DNA from: Pelomonas baiyunensis
Lineage (GTDB): Bacteria > Pseudomonadota > Gammaproteobacteria > Burkholderiales > Burkholderiaceae_C
Direction: 5' to 3'
NCBI RefSeq assembly: GCF_043555935.1
Contig: NZ_JBIGIB010000003.1
Coordinates: forward strand, 372,001-436,000
DNA: 64,000 nucleotides
Shown: positions 31,596-39,104 of the stretch, piece by piece
Position numbering within the stretch: the stretch's first letter is position 1
Layout of the letters: every line of letters starts with the position of its first letter
The notes under the pieces: generated by a model
Database searches by the model: none
Told to the model about the DNA's origin: nothing
The model's input: only the letters and a program-made list of their open reading frames with translations
Position numbers and translations under genes: made by a program

Positions 31596-33083
31596 TCAGA
31601 AACCTTCTTCCACCAACTCGGCCGCGCGCAGCAGGGCGCGGGCCTTGGCTTCCGTTTCCTGCCATTCCAGCTCGGGCACCGAGTCGGCCACGATGCCGGC
31701 TGCCGCCTGCACGTACAGCATGCCGTTCTTCACGATGCCGGTGCGGATGGCAATCGCCAGGTCCATGTCGCCCGCAAAGCTGAGGTAGCCGCAGGCGCCG
31801 CCGTAGATGCCGCGCTGCACGGGCTCCAACTCATCGATGAGTTCCATCGCGCGCACCTTGGGCGCGCCGCTGAGCGTGCCGGCCGGAAAGGTAGCCTTGA
31901 GCACGTCGAGCTGCCCCACCTCGGGCCGCAGCGTGCCTTCCACGTTGCTGACGATGTGCATCACGTGCGAATAGCGCTCGACCTCGAACGCCTGCGTCAC
32001 CTGCACGCTGCCCGTGCGGGCAATGCGGCCGATGTCGTTGCGGGCCAGGTCGATCAGCATCAGGTGCTCGGCGCGCTCCTTGGGGTCGGCCTTGAGCTCG
32101 GCCTCCAGCGCCACGTCGCGCTCGGGCGTGCCGCCGCGCGGCCGGGTGCCGGCCAGCGGGCGGATGGTGACCTTGCGGCTGCCGTCGTTGGCGTGCTCTT
32201 CGCGCACCAGGATTTCCGGGCTGGCGCCCACGACCTGGAAGTCGCCGAAGTCGTAGAAGTACATGTAGGGGCTGGGGTTCAGCGCCCGCAGCGCCCGGTA
32301 CAGCGCAATCGGCTCGGCCTTGAAGGGCTTGGCCAGGCGCTGGCCGATGACGACCTGCATCAGGTCGCCGGCGGCGATGTATTCCTTGGCGCGCTCCACG
32401 GCGGCCATCAGCTCGGCCTTGGAGAAGTCGCGCTGCACCGGGTGCGATTCGCTGCGGGTCACGCGCGGCACGCTCACCGAGTAATGCAGCTTGTCGCGCA
32501 ACACGCTCAGCCGCTTGGTGGCCTTGAAGTAGGCCTCGGGCTGGCGCGGGTCGGCCCAGACGATGAGGTAGAGCCGCCCGGAGAGGTTGTCGATGACGGC
32601 GACTTCCTCGCTCAGCAGCAGCAGGATGTCGGGCGTGCCCAGGCCGCCTTCCTTGCGGGTGTCGGCCAGGCGCTTTTCGATGGCGCGCACCGCCTCGTAG
32701 CCGAAGTAGCCTGCCAGGCCACCGCAAAACCGCGGCAGGCCGGCCGGGATCTTGGGCTTGATGCGCTCCTGGTAGGCCGCGATGAAGTCCAGCGGGTTGC
32801 CCTGGTGGGTCTCGACCACCTGGCCGTCCGTCACCACCTCGCACAGCGTGCCGGTGGCGCGGATGAGCGTGCGCGCGGGCAGCCCGATGAAGGAGTAGCG
32901 CCCGAAGCGCTCGCCGCCGACGACGGACTCCAGCAGGAAGCTGTTGCGGCTCTGGCCGGCGCCGGCGCAGAGCTTGAGGTACAGGGACAGCGGGGTTTCG
33001 AGATCCGCAAAGGCCTCGCTGATCAGCGGGATGCGGTTGTAGCCTTCGGCGGCCAGGCTCTGGAATTCGAGTTCAGTGATCAC
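31596..33083 (-). CDS. trpE: Anthranilate synthase component I
   Basis: Makes anthranilate from chorismate with ammonia from TrpG. The 495-residue protein starts at GTG 33083 (VITELEFQSLAAEGYNRIPL, the Burkholderiales N-terminus), with AAGG nine bases upstream. Feedback-site residues are in LETPLSLYLKL and SFLLES, and the catalytic region has FYDFGDFQVVGASPEILV, GTRPRGGTPERD, LIDLARNDIGRIA and FPAGTLSGAPKVRAMELIDE. It is separated from trpG by three unrelated genes and has its own Trp-rich leader peptide upstream. Confidence 0.96.
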   Translation of the reverse strand: MITELEFQSLAAEGYNRIPLISEAFADLETPLSLYLKLCAGAGQSRNSFLLESVVGGERFGRYSFIGLPARTLIRATGTLCEVVTDGQVVETHQGNPLDFIAAYQERIKPKIPAGLPRFCGGLAGYFGYEAVRAIEKRLADTRKEGGLGTPDILLLLSEEVAVIDNLSGRLYLIVWADPRQPEAYFKATKRLSVLRDKLHYSVSVPRVTRSESHPVQRDFSKAELMAAVERAKEYIAAGDLMQVVIGQRLAKPFKAEPIALYRALRALNPSPYMYFYDFGDFQVVGASPEILVREEHANDGSRKVTIRPLAGTRPRGGTPERDVALEAELKADPKERAEHLMLIDLARNDIGRIARTGSVQVTQAFEVERYSHVMHIVSNVEGTLRPEVGQLDVLKATFPAGTLSGAPKVRAMELIDELEPVQRGIYGGACGYLSFAGDMDLAIAIRTGIVKNGMLYVQAAAGIVADSVPELEWQETEAKARALLRAAELVEEGF

Positions 33084-33181
33084 GACATCAAACCTTGAAA
33101 CAGGGGAGTTCAGGGCTTGGCGTGCAACCCGAAGGGCTTCGGGCAACGCGGAAATTGCGCGTCAGGGCGCGCCAAGCGGCA
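33084..33181 (-). promoter_or_regulatory. Attenuator-like leader region of trpE
   Basis: Downstream of the leader peptide, the minus-strand RNA has a hairpin CCCGAAGCCCTTCGGG (33143-33128). A long-range 8-bp pairing GCTTGGCG/CGCCAAGC joins 33170-33177 to 33115-33122. CCTGGCG in the Trp-codon segment can compete for the latter. No strict U-run follows, so termination may be Rho-assisted or act on translation of trpE. Confidence 0.6.
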
Positions 33182-33262
33182 TCAGGCGGAAGCGGACCAG
33201 CGACGCCAGGGCCAGGCTCCCCGGTCACTCGACCCCGTGATGTACTTGCGCGTCACGAACAT
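33182..33262 (-). CDS. trpL: Trp-rich leader peptide upstream of trpE
   Basis: A 26-codon frame from ATG 33262 to TGA 33182, starting MFVTRKYITGSSDR and ending GAWPWRRWSASA, with three Trp codons within six residues. It lies 98 bp before the trpE start. A TACACT box ends nine bases before the ATG, so the transcript is nearly leaderless. The arrangement is that of a trp attenuator leader. It shares no sequence with the trpG leader except the Trp/Arg-rich core, so the two are independently built. Confidence 0.78.
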   Translation of the reverse strand: MFVTRKYITGSSDRGAWPWRRWSASA

Positions 33263-33271
33263 GATCGAATC

Positions 33272-33277
33272 AGTGTA
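33272..33277 (-). promoter_or_regulatory. Minus-10 box of the trpE leader transcript
   Basis: TACACT on the minus strand, four of six matching TATAAT, nine bases before the leader ATG; preceded by TGA. No good minus-35 was found. Supported mainly by position. Confidence 0.45.
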
Positions 33278-33361
33278 TCAGCCGGGTTTTGGGCGAGCCG
33301 CGCCATACTTCGGCACACGAAGACGCCGCCATCGCGGCACATGAACAACGGAGTGAGACAC

Positions 33362-33967
33362 ATGCGCGCTTTCATGGTGGCAGCCTGCTTGGCTGTGGCC
33401 GGCCTGGTTGGGGGAGAGGCAGCCGCCCAGACGGTTGAAGTGGCCAACGTCAAGTACGAGCCCACGGCCGACTTGGCCGGGCAGAAGTTGGTGCTCAACG
33501 GCGCCGGCATCCGCTACAAGTTCGTGGTCAAGGTCTACACGGCCGGCCTGTACCTGACGCACAAGGCCGGCTCGACGGCCGAGGTGCTGTCCACCCCGGG
33601 CCCGAAGCGCATCCACATCCAGATGCTGCGCGACATCGACGGCAACGAGCTGGGCAAGCTCTTCACCAAGGGCATGGAGTCCAACGCGCCGCGCGACGAG
33701 TTTGTGAAGTGCATCAACGGCGTGCTCAAGCTCAGCGAAGTGTTCGCGAGCCGCAAGCAGCTCAACACCGGCGACAGCTTCTCGGTGGACTACGTGCCGG
33801 GCATCGGCTCCACGCTGCTCGTCAACGGCAAGACCGCGATGCCCGAGCCCATCAAGGAGCCGGAGTTCTTCTCGGCCCTGCTGCGCATCTGGCTCGGCGA
33901 CAAGCCGGCCGACGACGGGCTGAAGGATGCCCTGCTGGGCATCAAGCGCGAGCGCAGCAAGCGCTGA
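33362..33967 (+). CDS. Exported chalcone-isomerase-like protein
   Basis: A 201-residue periplasmic protein with signal MRAFMVAACLAVAGLVGGEA (cleavage after AAA-QTV) and a chalcone-isomerase-fold domain: LVLNGAGIRYKFVVKVYTAG, YLTHKAGSTAEVL, PKRIHIQMLRDI and FSVDYVPGIGSTLLVNGK. Bacterial members of this family (CHI-like, PF16036) have no demonstrated isomerase activity and probably bind fatty acids or other ligands. GGAG precedes ATG 33362. It is divergent from trpE and shares its upstream region. Confidence 0.88.
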   Translation: MRAFMVAACLAVAGLVGGEAAAQTVEVANVKYEPTADLAGQKLVLNGAGIRYKFVVKVYTAGLYLTHKAGSTAEVLSTPGPKRIHIQMLRDIDGNELGKLFTKGMESNAPRDEFVKCINGVLKLSEVFASRKQLNTGDSFSVDYVPGIGSTLLVNGKTAMPEPIKEPEFFSALLRIWLGDKPADDGLKDALLGIKRERSKR

Positions 33968-33982
33968 ACCCCGGGGCGGGGC

Positions 33983-34639
33983 TCAGCCCTGCAGCCAGCG
34001 GAGGGCGTCCAGCCGGGCCACGTGCTCGGCCGCCGGCACCGCGAGGATGTCTTCGCCGTGGTTGTAGCCATAGGTCACCAGCACCACCGGGCAGCCGGCC
34101 GCGTGAGCGGCTTCGGCGTCATTGCGCGAGTCGCCCACCATCCAGGTTGCTGACGGCGCCGTGCCCAGCGCTTCGCAGGTCTTGAGCAGCGGCAGCGGGT
34201 CGGGCTTTTTGCGCTCGAAGCTGTCGCCGCCGAACACGTGGGTGAAAAAGCCGTCCAGGCCTTTGCGTTGCAAGAGCTCGCGGGCCGGGGCGACGGGTTT
34301 GTTGGTCAGCACAGCCAGCGGCACCCCGCGGGCGCGCAGCGCCTGCAGCCCTTCCAGCACGCCCGGGTAGACGGCGGCGTGTTCCCCGTTCACCACGGCG
34401 TAGTGCTGCTGGTAGAGCGCCCAGGCGCGGTCGAACAGCGCCGGTTCGGCGCCCACGTGCGCCAGCGTCTGCCGCACGAGGTTCTCGCCGCCGCGGCCGA
34501 TGGTGTGTTCGACAAACGTGCGGCTCACCGTGGGCAGGCCCAGGTCGGCCAGGGTCACGTGCAGCACGGCGACGAAGTCGCCCAGCGTGTCGACGAGCGT
34601 GCCGTCCAGGTCGAGGATGCAAGCCTGCGGGGCGCTCAC
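33983..34639 (-). CDS. gph: Phosphoglycolate phosphatase
   Basis: HAD-superfamily enzyme removing phosphate from 2-phosphoglycolate formed in DNA repair or oxygenation. The 218-residue protein has motif I ACILDLDGTLVDTLGDF (nucleophile Asp), motif II AVLTNKP, motif III with the Lys in FERKKPDPLPLL, and motif IV WMVGDSRNDAEAA. It starts at GTG 34639, overlapping the aminotransferase stop by 4 bp. gph next to trpE and rpe is a common betaproteobacterial order; here rpe is 8 kb away on the same strand. Confidence 0.92.
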   Translation of the reverse strand: MSAPQACILDLDGTLVDTLGDFVAVLHVTLADLGLPTVSRTFVEHTIGRGGENLVRQTLAHVGAEPALFDRAWALYQQHYAVVNGEHAAVYPGVLEGLQALRARGVPLAVLTNKPVAPARELLQRKGLDGFFTHVFGGDSFERKKPDPLPLLKTCEALGTAPSATWMVGDSRNDAEAAHAAGCPVVLVTYGYNHGEDILAVPAAEHVARLDALRWLQG

Positions 34640-35853
34640 TTCAGCACCCCATCGGCCTTGAACATCGCCTTGATGCCCCGCACCGCCTGGCGGATGCGCG
34701 CTTCGTTCTCGATCAGCGCGAAGCGCACGTGGCCGTCGCCGTGGTCGCCGAAGCCGATGCCGGGCGACACGCAGACCTTGGCCTTTTCCAGCAGCTGGCG
34801 CGCGAACTCCAGCGAGCCCAGTTCGCGGTAGGGCTCGGGAATGCGCGCCCAGATGTACATGCTGGCCTTGGGGCAGTCCACCTGCCAGCCGGCTTCGGTG
34901 AGGCCCTTGTAGAGCACGTCGCGGCGGCGCTGGTAGCTGGCGGCGATGTCTTTCACGCACTGCTGGTCGCCTTCCAGCGCCGCAATCGCGGCCACTTGCA
35001 GCGGCGTGAAGGTGCCGTAGTCGTGGTAGCTCTTGATGCGGGCGAGTGCGGCGACGAGGTCGGGGTTGCCCACCATGAAGCCCACGCGCCAGCCGGCCAT
35101 GTTGTAGCTCTTGCTGAGCGTGAAGAACTCCACCGCCACGTCCTTGGCGCCGGGCACCTGCATGATGGACGGGGCCTCGTAGCCGTCGAACACGATGTCG
35201 GCGTAGGCCAGGTCGTGCACGACGAGGATGTCGTGCTTCTTGGCCAGGGCCACCACGCGTTCGAAGAAGCTCAGCTCCACACACTGCGCCGTCGGGTTGG
35301 ACGGGAAGCCGAACACCATCATCTTGGGCTTGGGGTAGCTGCCGCGGATGGTCTTCTCCAGCTCCGCGAAGAAGTCCACCTCGCTGCTGACCGGGATGGC
35401 GCGGATGTCGGCGCCGGCAATCACCGCGCCGTAGATGTGAATGGGGTAGCTCGGGTCGGGCACGAGCACGGTGTCGCCGCGGTCCAGCGTGGCGAGCATC
35501 AGGTGGGCCAGGCCCTCCTTGGAGCCGATCGTGACGATGGCCTCGGTGTCGGGGTTGATGTCCACGCCGTAGCGGCGCTGGTACCAGTGCGAAATGGCGC
35601 GGCGCAGGCGCGGGATGCCCTTGCTGGCCGAGTAGCCGTGGGTGTCGGGCCGCTGCGCGACCTCGGCGAGCTTGGCGACGATGTGCGGTGGCGTGGCCCC
35701 GTCGGGGTTGCCCATGCTCATGTCGATGATGTCTTCCCCGCGGCGGCGGGCGGCGAGCTTGAGCTCGGCCGTGATGTTAAAGACGTAGGGCGGGAGGCGG
35801 TCGATGCGCGCGAAGCGGCGCTTGCCGCCGGAAGCGGAAGACGGAGAAGTCAT
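34636..35853 (-). CDS. alaC: Alanine-type aminotransferase (AlaC-like)
   Basis: A 405-residue fold-type I PLP aminotransferase. It has GYSASKGIPRLRRAISHWYQ, the PSNPTAQCVELSFFE segment in place of the usual NPT-G motif, VVHDLAYADIVFDGY and FTLSKSYNMAGWRVGF with the PLP lysine near residue 247. The tail FGDHGDGHVRFALIENEARI is characteristic of AlaC, which makes alanine from pyruvate and glutamate. It is translationally coupled to gph (GTG start overlap). The exact amino acid pair is inferred from family resemblance. Confidence 0.9.
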   Translation of the reverse strand: MTSPSSASGGKRRFARIDRLPPYVFNITAELKLAARRRGEDIIDMSMGNPDGATPPHIVAKLAEVAQRPDTHGYSASKGIPRLRRAISHWYQRRYGVDINPDTEAIVTIGSKEGLAHLMLATLDRGDTVLVPDPSYPIHIYGAVIAGADIRAIPVSSEVDFFAELEKTIRGSYPKPKMMVFGFPSNPTAQCVELSFFERVVALAKKHDILVVHDLAYADIVFDGYEAPSIMQVPGAKDVAVEFFTLSKSYNMAGWRVGFMVGNPDLVAALARIKSYHDYGTFTPLQVAAIAALEGDQQCVKDIAASYQRRRDVLYKGLTEAGWQVDCPKASMYIWARIPEPYRELGSLEFARQLLEKAKVCVSPGIGFGDHGDGHVRFALIENEARIRQAVRGIKAMFKADGVLK

Positions 35854-35950
35854 TGGCTGTGTACGTCAGCGCCCGGAACCGTCCGAGCGACGTGGGCGGC
35901 GTGGCGCCGCACCGAGGCGGAAGTTAGCACGTGTTTCCTAGAATCAGGGG

Positions 35951-36859
35951 ATGAGTTCCCTTGCCGCCCCTATCGTCTGCATCGGCGGCTTCAACATCGA
36001 CCGCAAGCTCAAGCTGCTGGCTCGACCGCTGCCCGGATCGTCCAACCCCTGCGAAGCGCATGAAACGCCCGGTGGCGTGGTGCGCAACGTGGCCGAAAAC
36101 CTGGCCCGCCTGGGCCTGCCCGTCTCCCTGATCGCCGCCGTGGGCGATGACGCGGGCGGCCGCATGCTGCTCGACCAGGCGGCCACCGTGGGCATCGACA
36201 CCCAGGCGGTGCTGCGCCTGCGCCGCCAGTCCAGCGACAGCTACACCGCCGTGCTGGCGCCCGACGGCAGCCTGGAGCTGGGGCTGGCGGCCATGCCGCT
36301 CGTGGAGCGGCTGAACCCCTGGGCGCTGGAGGCCAGCAAGGCGCTGCGGGCCCGGGCCGCGTTGCTGGTGGCGGATGGCAACCTGCCGCATGACGCCTGG
36401 CCGCTGCTGCTGGGCGAAGCCCGGGCGGGCGGCGCGCCGCTGGTGGGCGTGGCGGTGTCTGAGGCCAAGATGGAACGGCTGCCCCACGACCTGGCCGGGC
36501 TGCACCTGCTGATCTTGAACGCCGGTGAACTGGCCTGCGTGGCGCCCGAGCCGCTGGATGCCTTTGCCGCCTTGCACGCCCGGGGCGTGGCGCGGGTGCT
36601 GGTGTCCAAGGGCGCCGAAGGCCTGCTGCTCAGCGAGCCCGAGCGTGCGCCGCGGCACTGGCCGGCGCCGGATGTGCCGGTGGTGGATGTGACCGGCGCG
36701 GGGGACGCGCTGTCGGCCGGCGTGTGTGCGGCCCTGCTGCGCAATCCGACCGACTTCGATGCCGCCGCCCGGCTGGGCCTGGACCTGGCGGCCCTGACGC
36801 TTCAAACCGTGGACAGCGTCCACGCGGAACTGACCCCTGATTTCCTGTTGAACCGATGA
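35951..36859 (+). CDS. psuK: Pseudouridine kinase (PfkB family)
   Basis: A 302-residue ribokinase-like enzyme that phosphorylates pseudouridine ahead of PsuG. CIGGFNIDRKLKLL near the start and TPGGVVRNVAENLARLGLPV are the PfkB substrate-site segments, and PVVDVTGAGDALSAGV near residues 243-258 carries the catalytic Asp and anion hole. It overlaps psuG by 4 bp. The pairing with a clear PsuG fixes the role more securely than the sequence alone. ATG 35951 follows an AG-rich tract and gives a normal N-terminus. Confidence 0.88.
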   Translation: MSSLAAPIVCIGGFNIDRKLKLLARPLPGSSNPCEAHETPGGVVRNVAENLARLGLPVSLIAAVGDDAGGRMLLDQAATVGIDTQAVLRLRRQSSDSYTAVLAPDGSLELGLAAMPLVERLNPWALEASKALRARAALLVADGNLPHDAWPLLLGEARAGGAPLVGVAVSEAKMERLPHDLAGLHLLILNAGELACVAPEPLDAFAALHARGVARVLVSKGAEGLLLSEPERAPRHWPAPDVPVVDVTGAGDALSAGVCAALLRNPTDFDAAARLGLDLAALTLQTVDSVHAELTPDFLLNR

Positions 36860-37788
36860 ACGAACTGATCGAGTTTTCGCCCGAAGTGGCGGCAGCGCGG
36901 GCGCAAGGCCTGCCGGTGGTGGCCCTGGAGTCCACCATCATTGCCCACGGCATGCCGTGGCCGCAGAACCTGGACACCGCCCGCGAGGTGGAGGCCGTGA
37001 TCCGCGCCGAGGGCGCGGTGCCGGCCACGATTGCGGTGATGAACGGCCGCATCCGCGTGGGCTTGAGCGACGCCGACCTGCAGCAACTGGCGCAGGCGCC
37101 GGACGCCATGAAGCTCAGCCGCCGAGACCTGCCCTACGCCATCGCCACCGGTCGGCTGGGTGCCACCACCGTGGCGGCCACCATGATCTGCGCGCAACTG
37201 GCGGGCATCGAGGTGTTCGTGACAGGCGGCATTGGCGGCGTGCACCGGGGCGGGCACGAGAGCTTCGACATCTCGGCCGACCTGCAGGAACTGGCGCGCA
37301 CCCCGGTGGCGGTGGTGTGCGCGGGGGCCAAGTCCATCCTGGACCTGGGCCTGACGCTGGAGTACCTGGAGACGCACGGCGTGCCCGTGCTCTCCATCGG
37401 GCAAGACAACTTCGCCGCCTTCTTCACGCCGGACAGCGGCTTGAAGGCCGATTTCCGCATGGACGACGCCGAAGCCCAGGCGCGCTTCATTCGTGCCAAG
37501 TGGGCGCTGGGCCTGTCGGGCGGGGTGGTGGTCAGCAACCCGGTGCCGGCGGCCCAGGCGATGCCGCGTGAAGAGATCGATGCGATCACGGCCCAGGCCC
37601 TGGCGGAGGCCGAGGCGCAGGGCATTGTGGGCAAGGCGATCACGCCCTTCCTGCTCGGTCGCATCAAGGCACTGACCGGCGGGCGCAGCCTGGCCACCAA
37701 CATCGCGCTGGTCAAGCACAACGCGCAGGCCGGCGCGCGTTTGGCCCGTGCCTTGCACGCTTCTGCACGGAATACGCCCAAGCCTTGA
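36856..37788 (+). CDS. psuG: Pseudouridine-5-phosphate glycosidase
   Basis: Splits the C-C glycosidic bond of pseudouridine 5-phosphate to uracil and ribose 5-phosphate. The 310-residue protein has VVALESTIIAHGMPWPQNLD, TIAVMNGRIRVGL, GRLGATTVAATM, FVTGGIGGVHRGG, and CAGAKSILDLGLTLEYLET with the catalytic Lys, all diagnostic. Length is standard. It is coupled to psuK by a 4-bp overlap. No nucleoside transporter is adjacent. Confidence 0.95.
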   Translation: MNELIEFSPEVAAARAQGLPVVALESTIIAHGMPWPQNLDTAREVEAVIRAEGAVPATIAVMNGRIRVGLSDADLQQLAQAPDAMKLSRRDLPYAIATGRLGATTVAATMICAQLAGIEVFVTGGIGGVHRGGHESFDISADLQELARTPVAVVCAGAKSILDLGLTLEYLETHGVPVLSIGQDNFAAFFTPDSGLKADFRMDDAEAQARFIRAKWALGLSGGVVVSNPVPAAQAMPREEIDAITAQALAEAEAQGIVGKAITPFLLGRIKALTGGRSLATNIALVKHNAQAGARLARALHASARNTPKP

Positions 37789-37871
37789 AGGGCCAGCAAC
37801 CTGCGAGCAAAACACGGCGGTTAAGCTGATCTGTTTTTTCAGTCAACCCCTATTACTTTCGGCAGGCTTGC

Positions 37872-39104
37872 ATGCGCGCAACCCCCTCTTGGATCCTTGG
37901 CGGCCTGGTGCTGGCCGTGTTGAGTGTGTTGGCGGGATGCGGTCGCAAGGACGAAACCGGCGCGCCAGCGGCGGCCGCTTCGGCGCCGGCCGGTGCCGCC
38001 AGCGCGCTGCCGCCGCAGAACGTGGGCGTGGTGAAGGTGCGGCAGGCCGATGTGCCCATCACGCTGGAAGCCAGCGGCACCGTGACCGCATTGCAAAGCG
38101 TGGACTTGCGGGCGCAAACCACCAGCACGGTGGCGCAGGTGCTGGTGAAGGACGGCCAGAACGTCAAGAAGGGCGAGCTGTTGTTCCGCTTCGACGACCG
38201 GGCCGACCGGGCCTCGCTCGACAAAGCCCGCGCGCAACTCGCGCGTGACCGCGCCAGCCTGCTGGACCTGGAACGTCAACTGAACCGCGCCAAGGAACTG
38301 AAGGCCCAGAACTTCATCGCGCAAAACGCGGTGGACACCGCCCAGGCCAACTTCGACGCCGGCCAAGCGCTGGTGCGCAGCGACGAAGCAGCCGTGCAGG
38401 CGGCGCAGGTCAGCGCCAGCTACAACGAGCTGCGCGCGCCCATCAGCGGCCGCGCGGGCATCGTGAACGTCTACCCCGGCAGCCTGGTGCAGGCCAACGC
38501 CAGCGCCACGCCGCTGGTGAACATCGCGCAGCTGGACCCGATCGGCATCAGCTTCACCGTGCCGGAAACCCAACTGGGCGCCTTGCTGGCCGCCACGCGT
38601 GCCGGCGCGCTGGACGTGGAGGCCCTGCCGCCGCCAGGCTCGCCCAAGGGCGCGCCGTCCATCAAGGGCCGCGTCTCGGCGGTGGACAACCTCGTGGACA
38701 GCAGCACCGGCACGCTGAAGGTCAAGGCCGAGTTCGACAACAAGGCCCAGTCCCTGTGGCCCGGGCAGTACCTGCGGGTGCGTGTCACGCTGCGCACACT
38801 GCAGGGCGTGACGGTGGTGCCGCAAGCGGCCGTCATCATGCGCGGCAACGACCGCTCGGTGTACGTGGTGGGCCCGGACAACACCGCCAAGCTCGTGCCG
38901 GTGCAGCTGCGCGCGAGCCTCGGTGAGCAGGTGGTGGTGGAGGGGCTGGACGCCACCGCGCAGGTGGTGCTGGAAGGCAAGCAGAACCTGCGCCCGGGCA
39001 CGCCGCTGAAGCTGCAACCCAGTGGTGGAAGTGGTGCCAGCGCGGCGGGGGCCGCCTCCGCGGCCTCGGCCGCATCGGCTGCTGCAGCAGGCGCCAGCAA
39101 ATGA
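37872..39104 (+). CDS. RND efflux periplasmic adaptor lipoprotein (MdtA-like)
   Basis: A 410-residue membrane-fusion lipoprotein: signal ILGGLVLAVLSVLAGC (Cys at 23), then a low-complexity Ala/Ser linker. Lipoyl halves VTALQSVDLRAQTTSTVAQV and ASYNELRAPISGRAGIVNVY flank a coiled hairpin. The beta-barrel and C-terminal domains follow, with an Ala-rich tail SAAGAASAASAASAAAAGAS that is poorly conserved. It overlaps the permease by 4 bp. The MdtA/MexE-type layout suggests multidrug or metabolite efflux. No outer-membrane partner is encoded alongside, so a shared channel such as the NodT protein at 15.4 kb may be used. Confidence 0.92.
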   Translation: MRATPSWILGGLVLAVLSVLAGCGRKDETGAPAAAASAPAGAASALPPQNVGVVKVRQADVPITLEASGTVTALQSVDLRAQTTSTVAQVLVKDGQNVKKGELLFRFDDRADRASLDKARAQLARDRASLLDLERQLNRAKELKAQNFIAQNAVDTAQANFDAGQALVRSDEAAVQAAQVSASYNELRAPISGRAGIVNVYPGSLVQANASATPLVNIAQLDPIGISFTVPETQLGALLAATRAGALDVEALPPPGSPKGAPSIKGRVSAVDNLVDSSTGTLKVKAEFDNKAQSLWPGQYLRVRVTLRTLQGVTVVPQAAVIMRGNDRSVYVVGPDNTAKLVPVQLRASLGEQVVVEGLDATAQVVLEGKQNLRPGTPLKLQPSGGSGASAAGAASAASAASAAAAGASK

